A stretch of 57,929 nt of DNA from Jiangella anatolica (GCF_003236295.1 NZ_POTW01000034.1:1-57929), one strand, 5' to 3'; shown: positions 40,938 through 50,026, counted from the first letter of the stretch. Made by a program: numbers and translations. Notes: generated from the sequence alone by a model not told the origin.

Positions 40938-42284
40938 TCAGGCCGGGTCGAGGACGGGCGCGACGCGGTCAGGGTCCGGCTCGGCGCCTTCGTCGCGGAG
41001 CGGGTGGGCGATCTCGTCGGCCGGGAGCCTGGCCCAGACGATCGCCACGACGGCGACCACCACCGGGACCACCCCGGCGATCACGAACGTCGGGCGCAGC
41101 CCGATGACCTCGGAGATCGGGCCGGCCAGCGCCATCGACACCGGCATCAGCGAGATCGAGACGAAGAAGTCGAGGCTGGCGACGCGGCCCAGCAGCGCCG
41201 GCGGCACCCGCCGCTGCAGCAGCGTGCCCCAGATGACCATCGGCGCGGAGAACAACGCACCGAGCAGGAACGCCGACACGATGACCACCCAGATCGCGCC
41301 GGCGAAGCCGATGACCACCATCGGCAGGCAGCCGACGCCCCAGAGCAGGTTCATCCAGGTGAGGTAGCGGCGCGGCATCCGCATCGACGCCATGATCAGC
41401 GAGCCGACGGCGCCGCCGATGCCGAACGCGCCGAGCACCCACGCATGGTCGCCGGGGCCGCCGCCGAGCCGGTCCTTGATGATGAACGGCACCAGCACCT
41501 CGAGCGGGCCCATCAGGACCAGGATCATCAGGCTGGCGAACAGCAGCGTGGCCAGCAGCCACGGCGTTCGCCACATGTAGGCCAGGCCCTCGCGCATGTC
41601 GGCCAGCGCGGTGCGGACGGGGTGCGCGACGGCCTCGGCGGGGAGCTCGCGGCGGACCGCCGTCTTCGGGACCGTGGTCAGCGCGAGCAGGCCGAGCGCC
41701 GCGGCGCCGGCGGCCACCAGCACCGCCGAACCGGGGTTGGCCATGCCGACGACGGCGCCGGCGACGGCCGGGCCCAGCGCCTGACCGACCGTCGGCCGGA
41801 CCATGCCCTCGAAGCCGTTCACCGCCATCAGGTCCGACTCGGGCACCAGCGCCGGCAGCCACGCCGAGTACGCCGGGTAGTAGAACGCCATGCCGACGCC
41901 GGTGACGAACGCGACGACGGCCAGGTGCCACAGCCGGGTGACGTCGGTCAGCGAGAGCGCGGCGACCAGCGCCATGCCGCCCAGCTCGACACAGGCGACG
42001 CAGATCAGGATGGTCTTCTGCGGGACCCGGTCGGCGACGACGCCGGCCAGCAGAGCCGGCAGCATGACGCCGACGGCTGACGCCGTGGAGACGACGGAGA
42101 GCTGGCCCGGCCCGCCACCGATGCGGATGACCTCCCACACCTGCGCCACGATCCAGACGCCGGACGCGAACGTCGACAGCACCAGGGCCACCGCCAGGCG
42201 ACGGTAGGCCGGGGTGCGGAACGGCGTCAGCGCGCGCGGCAGCTGCCGGCCGGCGGCGTCGGCGACGGATTGCGTGTCGGTCAT
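40938..42284 (-). CDS. MFS transporter (EntS-like exporter type)
   Basis: The 448-residue protein has about twelve helices in the MFS_3 (enterobactin exporter-like) style: LTPFRTPAYRRLAVALVLS, AFYYPAYSAWLPALVPE, AVNGFEGMVRPTVGQALGPAVAG and LLGRVASLDFFVSIS. GGAGGAG is nine bases ahead of the ATG at 42284. EntS-like proteins export siderophores in some bacteria. It lies 17 kb from the siderophore operon and has no iron box, so a link is speculative. Confidence 0.85.
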   Translation of the reverse strand: MTDTQSVADAAGRQLPRALTPFRTPAYRRLAVALVLSTFASGVWIVAQVWEVIRIGGGPGQLSVVSTASAVGVMLPALLAGVVADRVPQKTILICVACVELGGMALVAALSLTDVTRLWHLAVVAFVTGVGMAFYYPAYSAWLPALVPESDLMAVNGFEGMVRPTVGQALGPAVAGAVVGMANPGSAVLVAAGAAALGLLALTTVPKTAVRRELPAEAVAHPVRTALADMREGLAYMWRTPWLLATLLFASLMILVLMGPLEVLVPFIIKDRLGGGPGDHAWVLGAFGIGGAVGSLIMASMRMPRRYLTWMNLLWGVGCLPMVVIGFAGAIWVVIVSAFLLGALFSAPMVIWGTLLQRRVPPALLGRVASLDFFVSISLMPVSMALAGPISEVIGLRPTFVIAGVVPVVVAVVAIVWARLPADEIAHPLRDEGAEPDPDRVAPVLDPA

Positions 42285-42369
42285 CGGGTGCTCCTCCGCG
42301 AACGATTGTGCCGATACCGACTGACAAAGTCGCCCGGATTCATCGCCGCCGGGCCGCGCCCCGGTGCGC

Positions 42370-42768
42370 TCAGGAGAAGTCGGCGTTCGGGTCCATCCAG
42401 ACCAGCTCCCAGTGGTGACCGTCGGGGTCGAGGAAGCTGCGGCCGTACATGAATCCCTCGTCGAACGGGTCCTTGGCCTTCTGGCCGCCGGCCGCCAGGG
42501 CCTTGTCGGCCACCTCGTCGACCTCCTCACGGCTGGCCACGGTGACCGCGAGGATCGCCTCGGTCCCCGACGTCGAGACGCCGTTGGCGACCGACTCGGC
42601 GAAGAAGTCCTCGACCAGCGCCATCACGTAGATCGAGTCGCTGACGGCGACGCATACGGCCTGCTCGTTGGAGAAGTCCTGCTGGAGCTCGAAACCGAGC
42701 GCCGTGTAGAAGGCCGTCGCCCGGGAGAGATCCGTGGTGCGCACGTTGACGAAGAGCTTGCGGGACAT
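42370..42768 (-). CDS. VOC family (glyoxalase/bleomycin-resistance-like) protein
   Basis: This 132-residue protein has the VOC betaalphabetabetabeta repeat: LFVNVRTTDLSRATAFYTALGF, then YVMALVEDFFAE, and the C-terminal YGRSFLDPDGHHWELVWMDP with the metal-binding His/Glu. It is divergent from a TetR gene across an array of repeated motifs, so its expression is probably controlled there. Substrate unknown. Confidence 0.88.
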   Translation of the reverse strand: MSRKLFVNVRTTDLSRATAFYTALGFELQQDFSNEQAVCVAVSDSIYVMALVEDFFAESVANGVSTSGTEAILAVTVASREEVDEVADKALAAGGQKAKDPFDEGFMYGRSFLDPDGHHWELVWMDPNADFS

Positions 42769-42788
42769 GGGTCACTCACCTTCCTGAT

Positions 42789-42850
42789 CTGTGTCCGCCG
42801 GTCAACTGTTTCCGGCTGAGGACAACTGTGTCCCACAGATACTGTTTCCG
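42789..42850. promoter_or_regulatory. Array of four CTGTKTCC direct repeats with a central palindrome
   Basis: CTGTGTCCG (42789-42797), CTGTTTCCG (42806-42814), CTGTGTCCC (42826-42834) and CTGTTTCCG (42842-42850) recur at 16-20 bp spacing. The third is also part of the palindrome CTGTG-TCC-CACAG (42826-42838). It lies between the divergent VOC and TetR genes, a likely multi-site operator. Confidence 0.6.
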
Positions 42851-42899
42851 CAAGACTCAATTTTGGTAGAGTTCCGGAGACAGATGTGGAGGGCACCCG

Positions 42900-43607
42900 G
42901 TGACCGGTTCGGATACGACAGCGGATGGCACGATCCAGCTGCTCTGGGGGCTGCGAGAGGGGCCCACTCGTGGACCGAAGCCGGTGCTCAGCCTCGAGCG
43001 CATCGCCCAGGCGGCGGTCGACCTCGCCGACGCCGAAGGGCTCGCGGCGGTCTCGATGCAGCGGGTCGCGGCCGACCTCGACTTCACCAAGATGTCGCTC
43101 TACCGGTATGTCACCGGCAAGGACGAGCTGGTCGCGGCCATGATCGACCTCGCCGTCGGTGAGCCGCCGGCGTTTGGCGACCTGCCCGGGACGTCGTGGC
43201 GGCCGCGCATCGAGGCGTGGGTGCGGCTGCTCGGGCAGACGTGGGAGGCGCACCCCTGGCTGCCCTGGGTCACCATGGGCGACCGCGTCATGGGCCCCAA
43301 CGAGACCGGCTGGACGGAGCTCTCGGCGGCCGTGCTCGCGGAGACCGGACTGACCGGACCCGAGCGCATGAGCCTCGCCCGCATGCTGGGCGGCCACGTC
43401 CGCGCCACCATGTCGGTGGCGACGGCCGGCACCCAGCCGTGGGTCAACGGGCATCAGGCGGCGCTGCTGCGCGAGCACGCCGACCGCTACCCGACGCTGC
43501 ACGCCCTGCTCGACGGCGAGGCGCCGCCGCCGGACAACGGCCGTGACTTCGGCCTGCGCCTCATCCTCGACGGCGTCGAGCGCCTCATCGCCGAGCGCAC
43601 GACCTGA
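42900..43607 (+). CDS. TetR family regulator (TetR_C type)
   Basis: The 235-residue protein has the TetR DNA-binding motif at about residues 33-75 (IAQAAVDLADAEGLAAVSMQRVAADLDFTKMSLYRYVTGKDELV). The C-terminal half resembles the tetracycline-repressor class (WRPRIEAWVRLLGQTW). The GTG start has GGAGGG upstream. Promoter repeats lie just before it. It is likely to repress itself and the divergent VOC gene; the MFS gene may be a further target. Confidence 0.9.
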   Translation: MTGSDTTADGTIQLLWGLREGPTRGPKPVLSLERIAQAAVDLADAEGLAAVSMQRVAADLDFTKMSLYRYVTGKDELVAAMIDLAVGEPPAFGDLPGTSWRPRIEAWVRLLGQTWEAHPWLPWVTMGDRVMGPNETGWTELSAAVLAETGLTGPERMSLARMLGGHVRATMSVATAGTQPWVNGHQAALLREHADRYPTLHALLDGEAPPPDNGRDFGLRLILDGVERLIAERTT

Positions 43608-43653
43608 CCCACAAGCAGTGGCGATTCCCGGTGCCAGCAGTGACACTGGACGA

Positions 43654-44139
43654 GTGAAAGCCGATGTCAGCGCCCGCCCCGGCCACTCCCACGAGCATGC
43701 CGACGACGTCCGCACCGTCGAACGGGCCCTGGACCGCCTGCGCGCCCGCGGGCATCGCATCACCGGCGCCCGGCACGCGGTGATCGAGGCGCTCGCGACG
43801 GTCGACGGCCACCCGAGCGCGGAGCAGCTGTCCGAGCAGGTCCGCGAGCTGCACCCGACGGTGCACCGCGCCACCGTCTACCGCACGCTCGAGACGCTGG
43901 CCACGCTCGGCGTCGTCACGCAGGTGCACGTCGGCGGCAGTGCCACCACCTACCACCTGGCCGCCGAGGCGACCGGGCACGACGACCACCTGCACGCCAG
44001 CTGCCGGGTCTGCGGCCGTATCATCGACCTCCCCAGCGACCTGCTCGACCCGATCAAGCGGCGGCTGGCCGACGAGAGCGACTTCCAGCTCGACCCGCCG
44101 CACATCGCGCTGTCGGGCACCTGCCGGCGCTGCCAGTAG
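43654..44139 (+). CDS. Fur family metal-responsive transcriptional regulator
   Basis: The 161-residue product has the Fur winged helix (RGHRITGARHAVIEAL, HPSAEQLSEQVR, HRATVYRTLETLATLGVV) and metal sites HDDHLHASC, CRVCG and CRRC near the C-terminus. The two CxxC pairs mark a structural zinc site. Whether it senses zinc, iron or peroxide cannot be decided from this sequence. Its stop TAG directly abuts the stop of the convergent nuclease-like gene with no spacer. Confidence 0.9.
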   Translation: MKADVSARPGHSHEHADDVRTVERALDRLRARGHRITGARHAVIEALATVDGHPSAEQLSEQVRELHPTVHRATVYRTLETLATLGVVTQVHVGGSATTYHLAAEATGHDDHLHASCRVCGRIIDLPSDLLDPIKRRLADESDFQLDPPHIALSGTCRRCQ

Positions 44140-44895
44140 TCAGCTCAGCCGCAGCGTCGCTCGGACCGGCCAATGGTCCGACGGCAGCCGGCCGCCGGGC
44201 CGCTCGCGCACGACCGCGGCGTCCTCGATCGTCCAGTGCGGGCTGACGAGGATGTGGTCGATGCGCCGCCCGGCCGCCGTCCCGGTGAACCCGTGCATCG
44301 TCCCGCCGGTCACCGGCACCGGCGCGAACCCGGCCTCCAGCAAAGGCCCCATGACGTCGCGGGCGCCCTGCACGGCGTTGAAGTCGCCCATGACGACGGC
44401 GGGGACCGACGGGTCCAGCCAGCCGGCCAGCTGCCGGGCCGACGCCACCCGATTGGCCGCGTGCCGCTCGTCGAGATGGGTGTTGACGACGGTGAACTCG
44501 CGCGCCGTGCGCCCGTCGCGGCAGCGCAGCACCGTCGCGACCCGTGGGAACGACGCCTCCGGCAGCCGGGTCCCTGGGATGTCCGGGGTCTCGCCGTACC
44601 AGCGGGTGTGCTGTTCCACGACGGTGACGAAGCCGCCGGCGACGACGACCGGGCACTGCTCGCCGGACCGGCCGCCGTTGCGACCCGCGCCGAACCAGCT
44701 GGTGCCAGGGAGCCGCCGGGCGAGGTAGCGGCGCTGGAACTCGTAAACCTCCTGCAGCCCCAGCACGTCGGCGCCGAGCGAGCCGATCGCCGCCGCCGTC
44801 GCGCCGCGCCGGAACCACCACGAGCTGAGCCAGTCGAACGCGCGACCGTTGCGGATGTTGAACGTCGCGAACCGCAGCACCCCACCCGAGTCCAC
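44140..44895 (-). CDS. Endonuclease/exonuclease/phosphatase (EEP) family protein
   Basis: This 251-residue EEP-fold protein shows FATFNIRNG (residues 9-17), LGLQEVYEFQR with the metal-binding Glu, TVVNTHLDE, VVMGDFNAVQG, RRIDHILVS and the catalytic LPSDHWPV at the end. Substrate may be DNA ends, phosphoinositides or other phosphodiesters. No signal peptide. A GTG start is used. Confidence 0.88.
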   Translation of the reverse strand: MDSGGVLRFATFNIRNGRAFDWLSSWWFRRGATAAAIGSLGADVLGLQEVYEFQRRYLARRLPGTSWFGAGRNGGRSGEQCPVVVAGGFVTVVEQHTRWYGETPDIPGTRLPEASFPRVATVLRCRDGRTAREFTVVNTHLDERHAANRVASARQLAGWLDPSVPAVVMGDFNAVQGARDVMGPLLEAGFAPVPVTGGTMHGFTGTAAGRRIDHILVSPHWTIEDAAVVRERPGGRLPSDHWPVRATLRLS

Positions 44896-44911
44896 GGCGG
44901 CAGCGTAGCGG

Positions 44912-45688
44912 TCAGGAAGGGCCCGCGGAGGCGAACGACGGGGTGCGGGTGGGCCTCCGCCCGGCCCGTTCGAGCGCGCCGGCGAACCGGGCCGCGTCGC
45001 GCACCGCGGCGCCGTCCGGATCGTTGTTGAAGTAGACGTAGACGTCCTCGTCGTCGGCCCACGTGTCCGCGAGCCGGTCGGCCCAGCTGCGCAGCGCCTG
45101 GCCGCCGTACTTCGGCCACGGATGCGCGGCGCCCTCGTGCAGGCGGAGGTATCCCCAGCCGGTCGTCCGCCACAACGGGGCGACCGGCCGGCCGCGCCGA
45201 TCGGCCCAGCAGAGCGCGGCGCCGCGGTGCTCCAGCACCGCCCGGACCTCGTCGGTCCACCACGACTCGTGCCGCGGCTCGACCGCCACCCGCACGTCGC
45301 GCGGGAACAGCGACAGGCAGCGGTCCAGCCGGTCCGGCGCGGCCTTCAGGTTCGGCGGCAGCTGGATCAGCACCGGCCCCAGCTGGCCGCCGAGCCCGGC
45401 GGCGACGTCGAGGAACCGGCGCACCGGCTCCTCCGGGTCGCGCAGCCGCCGGATGTGCGTCAGGTACCGGCTGGCCTTCATCGCCATGACGACGTCGTCG
45501 GGCAGCCGCTCCCGCCACGACTCGACCGTCTCGCGCCGCGGCAGCCGGTAGAACGCGCCGTTGTTCTCGACGGTCGCGAACTCCTCGGCGTACCGCTCCA
45601 GCCAGCGCCGTTGCGCCAGCCCGGCCGGGTAGAGCACGCCGCGCCAGGAGTCGTACTGCCAGCCCGACGTGCCCACGCGCACCACCAT
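44912..45688 (-). CDS. DUF72 domain-containing protein
   Basis: The 258-residue protein has the DUF72 TIM-barrel hallmarks: VGTSGWQYDSWRGVLYP, ATVENNGAFYRLP, MAMKASRYLTHIRRL, VLIQLPPNLK, VAVEPRHESWW and DVYVYFNNDPDGAAVRDA. The function is unknown, although the fold resembles nuclease- and isomerase-type barrels. It lies 16 bp from the EEP gene and follows it in the operon direction. Confidence 0.92.
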   Translation of the reverse strand: MVVRVGTSGWQYDSWRGVLYPAGLAQRRWLERYAEEFATVENNGAFYRLPRRETVESWRERLPDDVVMAMKASRYLTHIRRLRDPEEPVRRFLDVAAGLGGQLGPVLIQLPPNLKAAPDRLDRCLSLFPRDVRVAVEPRHESWWTDEVRAVLEHRGAALCWADRRGRPVAPLWRTTGWGYLRLHEGAAHPWPKYGGQALRSWADRLADTWADDEDVYVYFNNDPDGAAVRDAARFAGALERAGRRPTRTPSFASAGPS

Positions 45689-45727
45689 GTCGGATCAGTG
45701 CCCATTCCTGGCCGGTTCGAACGTCCG

Positions 45728-47095
45728 TCACACCGCGACGGCCTGCACCGCGGGCACCCGGATCGCCTTGCGGGCCGCGCCGAGGCACGACGCCAAGGTG
45801 AGGACGGCGGCGGTCGTGACGATGCCGAGGTAGATGCCGATCGTGGTGTCCGGCAACAGCTCGCCGGTCCGCGCCAGGCTGTACGGGAACACCGTCACGA
45901 TCGAGCCGACCGAGCCGAACAGCACCCCGGCCGCCGCCAGGACGGCGCCCTCCATGCCGACCATGCCCAGCACCTGGGGCGGCGTCGACCCGACCAGCCG
46001 CTGCTGGCCGAACTCGCGGCGCCGGTGCGTGGTGGCCGCGACCAGCGTGTTGATCACCAGGATCGCCGCGAACACCGACAGCATCCCGACCACGACGAAG
46101 TTCAGCGTCTCGATCGCCTGCGCCTCGTCCGGCGGGATCGACGTGCCGGCCGCCGGCGGCGCCGCGTTCTCGATGCTCTGCATGTAGAGCGTGCCGGTGG
46201 CGACGCCGGTGAACAGGATGATCGGCATCAGCGCGCCGGCCATGTGCTGCGTCCGGCGGCGCACGTTCTCCACCGCGAGGTAGCCGCTGACGCCGCCGAA
46301 CAGGCGCAGCGGACCGGCCAGGACCGCCGTCACGGCCCGCACCAGCACCGGCGCGAACAGCGCCAGCCCGATGGAGAACCAGATCGAGGCCTGCCCGGCG
46401 GTCTGCATCGCGTCGATGCCCTTGTCCTCGAACAGCGCGACGGTGAGGATCGCGCAGTTCAGGCCGATCGCGAGGAACGCGATGGCGGCGATGGTGCGCT
46501 TGCGGGTCATCCGCGCCTCGTCCAGTGTGACGGCGGTCAGCGCCTCCTTGGCGCGCATCCGGGTCGCGCGGCGGGCGGTGACGATCGCGCCGCCGACCGC
46601 GGCCAGGAACGTCACGCCGATCCCGATGGACAGCGCCGCCGCGCCGAACGCGTAGGAGATCCCCTCCGCCACCTGGCCGGTGTTCTGCAACGTGTCCAGC
46701 AGCAGCCGTCCGGCGCCGAGCGCGGGCAGGATCGCCAGCGCCGCCGCCGCGACGGCGACCAGCGCCGCCTCGCCGACGATCATCCGGCCGACCTGGAACG
46801 GCGTCGCGCCGATGCTCTTCAGCAGCGCCAGCTCACCGGCCCGCTGCCGCACCGACAGTGTCATCGTCGAGAGCACCGCGAACAGCACGATCACCAGACC
46901 CCAGCCGCCGACGACCAGCGCCATCGTGACCAGCGTCTCCTCGCTGACGGAGTCGACGCCGGGGCCGGCGGCGGTGTCGAGCAGCGCCGCGAACGACATC
47001 ACGACGACCGCGCCGAGGAACATCGACAGGAAGCTCGCGACGAACCCGCCGGTACGGTGCCGCAGCGAGCGGACGGCCAGCCCGAACATCGTCAC
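45728..47095 (-). CDS. ABC transporter permease, MacB/FtsX type
   Basis: This 455-residue permease has two FtsX-like units (MTLSVRQRAGELALLKSIGATPFQVGRMI in the first, TTHRRREFGQQRLVGSTPPQVLGMVGME in the second) and about eight helices. The first unit's helix 1 is ASFLSMFLGAVVVMSFAALL. The GTG start overlaps the ATPase stop by GTGA; an ATG follows two codons later. The pair forms a Type VII-like ABC unit that could move lipids, peptides or antibiotics across the membrane. Confidence 0.88.
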   Translation of the reverse strand: MTMFGLAVRSLRHRTGGFVASFLSMFLGAVVVMSFAALLDTAAGPGVDSVSEETLVTMALVVGGWGLVIVLFAVLSTMTLSVRQRAGELALLKSIGATPFQVGRMIVGEAALVAVAAAALAILPALGAGRLLLDTLQNTGQVAEGISYAFGAAALSIGIGVTFLAAVGGAIVTARRATRMRAKEALTAVTLDEARMTRKRTIAAIAFLAIGLNCAILTVALFEDKGIDAMQTAGQASIWFSIGLALFAPVLVRAVTAVLAGPLRLFGGVSGYLAVENVRRRTQHMAGALMPIILFTGVATGTLYMQSIENAAPPAAGTSIPPDEAQAIETLNFVVVGMLSVFAAILVINTLVAATTHRRREFGQQRLVGSTPPQVLGMVGMEGAVLAAAGVLFGSVGSIVTVFPYSLARTGELLPDTTIGIYLGIVTTAAVLTLASCLGAARKAIRVPAVQAVAV

Positions 47096-47862
47096 TCACC
47101 CACTGCCGGGCGCAGGGCGGCCGCGTCGCCGAGGTGGGTCATCCGCTCGGCGACGGCCTCGGCCGTCGGGCGGTCCAGCGAGCCGGCGATGCGGCCGTCG
47201 GCCAGGAAGATCACCGAGTCGGCGTACGACGCCGCCACGGGGTCGTGCGTCACCATGACGACCGTCTGGCCGTACTCGCGCACCGCCTCGGCCAGGAGCG
47301 TCAGCACATTGCGAGCGCTGCGGCTGTCCAGCGCGCCGGTGGGCTCGTCGGCGAAGATCGCGCTCGGGTTCGTGACCAGCGCCCGGGCGATCGCGACGCG
47401 CTGCTGCTGCCCGCCGGACAGCTCGGTCGGACGGTGGTTCGTCCGGTCGCCGAGCCCGACGCGCTCCAGGATCTCCAGCGCGCGCTTGCGGTCGGCCCGC
47501 TTGCCGGCCAGCCGCAGCGGCAGCGTCACGTTCTGCAGGACGGTGAGCGTCGGCAGCAGGTTGAACTGCTGGAAGATGAAGCCGATGCGCTGGCGGCGGA
47601 ACTTCGTCAGCTGGGTCTCGCTGCCGCCGGTCAGCTCCGCGCCGTCGATGAACACCCGGCCGTCGGTCGGCTGGTCCAGGCCGGCGGCGCACTGCAGGAA
47701 CGTGCTCTTGCCGGAGCCGGACGGCCCCATGATCGCCGTGAACGTGCCGGCGGCCAGGCTGACGGACACGTCGTCCAGCGCCCGGACCGGGTTCTCGCCG
47801 GTGCCGTAGGTCTTGCTGACCTGCACCAGCCGAAGCGCCTCGGCCGACCTCGTGATGTCCAT
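47092..47862 (-). CDS. ABC transporter ATP-binding protein (MacB/LolD type)
   Basis: The 256-residue ATPase has Walker A GPSGSGKST (about 46-54), a Q-loop FQQFNLLP, signature LSGGQQQR and Walker B AIFADEPTGALD, plus VMVTHDP. The ATG at 47862 has GAAGGAGAAG upstream. It is coupled by GTGA to the permease. The family powers efflux or periplasmic work by MacB/FtsX-type permeases. Confidence 0.93.
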   Translation of the reverse strand: MDITRSAEALRLVQVSKTYGTGENPVRALDDVSVSLAAGTFTAIMGPSGSGKSTFLQCAAGLDQPTDGRVFIDGAELTGGSETQLTKFRRQRIGFIFQQFNLLPTLTVLQNVTLPLRLAGKRADRKRALEILERVGLGDRTNHRPTELSGGQQQRVAIARALVTNPSAIFADEPTGALDSRSARNVLTLLAEAVREYGQTVVMVTHDPVAASYADSVIFLADGRIAGSLDRPTAEAVAERMTHLGDAAALRPAVGE

Positions 47863-47996
47863 GCTCTTCTCCTTCTCGTCAACGTCTCTCCAGCAACCTA
47901 GGGATCCGGCCCGGCCGAGCACGATGGAGCAGACTCCCCAGCCGGGGTGGGGCTAGCCCCCGGAGTCCGTCTTGACCGGCTCGGTACAGTGACGGC

Positions 47997-48563
47997 GTGC
48001 CAGGTCTCGGACGCGGACGAGCGCGCGTAGCGCGCGGCCTGGTCATGTCCGCGGCCTGTCTGGCGCTGCCCACGTTGGCGCACGTGGCCGCCGGCGGCGA
48101 CGTCTCGACGCATCCCGGCTTCGTCCTGGTGGCGTTGCTGTTGTGCGTCGCCTGCGTCGCGCTGGCCGACCGGCGCCGCTCGGTGGCCGAGATCGCGGCG
48201 ATACTGGTCTTCACCCAGCCCGTGCTGCACGTCCTGCTGACGCTGGACGGCCACCACGGCGGCTCGTCCGCCGACGTCGGGTCCGCGGTCCCGTCCGCCG
48301 AGATGGCCCTGGCGCACCTGCTGTCCGCCGTCGCGCTGACGGTGCTGCTGGCCGGCGCCGAGAACGTCGCCTGGTCGCTGGCCGCGCTGTCGGCGACGGT
48401 GCTGCTCACGCGGGTGCGCGAGCTGCTCGCGTCGCCGATCGTGGGAGCGCCGCGCCTGCTCGGCGGCGGCGACGGGGTGCGGGTGGCGGCCGCGCCGCGC
48501 AGCGTCCTGCTGGTCCGGTCGACACCGTGGAGAGGCCCGCCGGCTCTGCCGGTTCTGGGCTGA
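47997..48563 (+). CDS. Small multipass membrane protein of the copper cluster
   Basis: This 188-residue protein (GTG start at 47997) has about four hydrophobic segments (MSAACLALPTLAHV; FVLVALLLCVACVAL; VAEIAAILVFTQPVLHVLL; AHLLSAVALTVLLAGA) and a loop with DGHHGG. I know no named family. It is followed at 89 bp by ycnI, copC and copD genes in the same direction, so it may take part in copper handling. Confidence 0.65.
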   Translation: MPGLGRGRARVARGLVMSAACLALPTLAHVAAGGDVSTHPGFVLVALLLCVACVALADRRRSVAEIAAILVFTQPVLHVLLTLDGHHGGSSADVGSAVPSAEMALAHLLSAVALTVLLAGAENVAWSLAALSATVLLTRVRELLASPIVGAPRLLGGGDGVRVAAAPRSVLLVRSTPWRGPPALPVLG

Positions 48564-48651
48564 TCGCAGATCGACGGGGACGTGGCGCCGGGTGAGTCCG
48601 GTGTCGCGTGGCTCCCGTATCTCTCCACGACTGAGACAAAGGACGCATTCC

Positions 48652-49389
48652 ATGAAGATCCGTACCCTCGCCCGGGCCGGCCTGGCCGCCGGCGGCGCCG
48701 TCGCGCTCGGGGTCGTGCTCGCGGCCGGCGCCGCGGCGCACGTCACCATCCGGCCCGACGTCGACACCGCCGGCTCCTACGCCAAGATCACCGTCCGGGT
48801 GCCGAACGAGTCCGACACCGCGGGCACCATCCAGGTCCGGCTCGACCTGCCCGCCGACACCCCGATCCCGTCGGTCCGGGTGCAGCCGCATGCCGGCTGG
48901 ACCGCGGAGCTCACCATGACCACGTTCCCGGAGCCGGTGCAGGTCGGCGACCGGACCCTCGAGGAGGCGGTCACGTCCGTCACCTGGACCGCCGACGCCG
49001 GCGTCCGGATCGGCCCGGGTGAGTTCGACGAGTTCGCCATCTCCGTCGGCCCGCTCCCCGAGGCCGGCACCTACTTCCTTCCGGCCACCCAGACCTACGA
49101 CGACGGCGAGGTCGTCGAGTGGGCGGAGGAGACGGTCGAGGGCGAGGAGGAGCCGGAGCACCCGGCGCCGGTGCTCGAGGTCGTCGAGGCGCCCGAGGGT
49201 GCGGACGGCCACGGCGGCGGCGCGCCGACGGCGGAGAACGTGTCCGACGAGGACTCCGACTCCGCCGCGACCTCCGACGAGGGTTCGTCGTCGGACGATC
49301 TCGCCCGCGGCGTCGGCATCGGCGGGCTGGTCGTCGGCGCGGCCGGCGTGGGCATCGGCGCGGCGGCGCTGCGGCGGCGTCGTGCGTAG
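48652..49389 (+). CDS. YcnI-family copper-binding protein
   Basis: The 245-residue product has a signal peptide ending AAGAAA followed by His30, which would be the mature N-terminal residue and copper ligand of the YcnI monohistidine brace. Further conserved parts are VTIRPD, VRVPNESDT, PHAGWTAEL with the family Trp, and a C-terminal Ser/Asp/Glu-rich linker and helix (GVGIGGLVVGAAGVGIGAAAL) ending in basic residues. ATG at 48652 has AAAGGA eight bases ahead. It overlaps the CopC gene by eight bases. Extracellular membrane-anchored copper binding is expected. Confidence 0.9.
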   Translation: MKIRTLARAGLAAGGAVALGVVLAAGAAAHVTIRPDVDTAGSYAKITVRVPNESDTAGTIQVRLDLPADTPIPSVRVQPHAGWTAELTMTTFPEPVQVGDRTLEEAVTSVTWTADAGVRIGPGEFDEFAISVGPLPEAGTYFLPATQTYDDGEVVEWAEETVEGEEEPEHPAPVLEVVEAPEGADGHGGGAPTAENVSDEDSDSAATSDEGSSSDDLARGVGIGGLVVGAAGVGIGAAALRRRRA

Positions 49390-50026
49390 GCTCCGTCACC
49401 TGATCGGGGTCGCGGCGCTGGCCGCGGCCCCGGTCGCCGGGCTGTCCCTCGCCGCCGCCCCGGCCGCCGTCGCGCACGACCAGTTGGTCGGCAGCACGCC
49501 GGAGGAGGGCGGCACCGTCAGCACGCCGCTCACGTCGGTCGAGCTCGTCTTCAGCGCCGCGATCCCGGGCGAGTTCGTCCAGGTCGGCGTCACCGACGCC
49601 GCCGGGACCACGCACCAGGACGGCGCGCCACAGACCGTCGGCGACACCGTCACCCAGGCCGTCCGGCAGCTGCCGGACGGCGAGTACACGATCGCCTACC
49701 GCGTGGTCTCCTCCGACGGACATCCGATCGACGGGACGGTCGCGTTCACCGTGGCCGGCGTGGGCCCCGCCGAACCGGCCGACTCCCCGTCGTCCGAGCC
49801 GGCGCCGTCGTCCGAGCCGGCGCCGTCGTCCGAGCCGCCGACACCGGCCGAGACGTCGTCGGAGCAGACCACGCCGGCCGCCGAGTCGTCCGCCGACGAC
49901 GGCGGCGGGCTGGGCTCGACGGCGACCGTCCTGCTGATCGCCGGCGGCGCCGTCGTCGTCGCCGTGCTCGCGTTCGTGGCGGCCGGTGGCTGGCGGCGCG
50001 GCCCGACCGAGGACACTGACAGCTGA
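49382..50026 (+). CDS. CopC-domain copper resistance protein
   Basis: This 214-residue protein has a signal peptide (RRLRHLIGVAALAAAPVAG) ending AAVA before His32, which should become the mature N-terminus and copper ligand. CopC motifs are HDQLVGSTPEEGG, LVFSAAI and SSDGHPIDGTVAFTV. After it come an S-S-E-P-A-P repeat linker and a C-terminal helix with a basic tail. GTG at 49382 overlaps the ycnI stop by eight bases, and its stop overlaps the copD start by TGATG. Confidence 0.87.
   Translation: MRRLRHLIGVAALAAAPVAGLSLAAAPAAVAHDQLVGSTPEEGGTVSTPLTSVELVFSAAIPGEFVQVGVTDAAGTTHQDGAPQTVGDTVTQAVRQLPDGEYTIAYRVVSSDGHPIDGTVAFTVAGVGPAEPADSPSSEPAPSSEPAPSSEPPTPAETSSEQTTPAAESSADDGGGLGSTATVLLIAGGAVVVAVLAFVAAGGWRRGPTEDTDS
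49787..49840 (+). repeat. 18-bp coding tandem repeat (SSEPAP)
   Basis: Three 18-bp units (CCGTCGTCCGAGCCGGCG and variants, the last with one change) run from 49787 to 49840. They encode the Ser-Ser-Glu-Pro-Ala-Pro linker of the CopC protein. Confidence 0.85.

Noticed and set aside
40938-42284. The MFS exporter as the siderophore exporter
   Set aside because: It resembles EntS but lies about 17 kb away with the yhf-like operon between, and no iron box was found before it.
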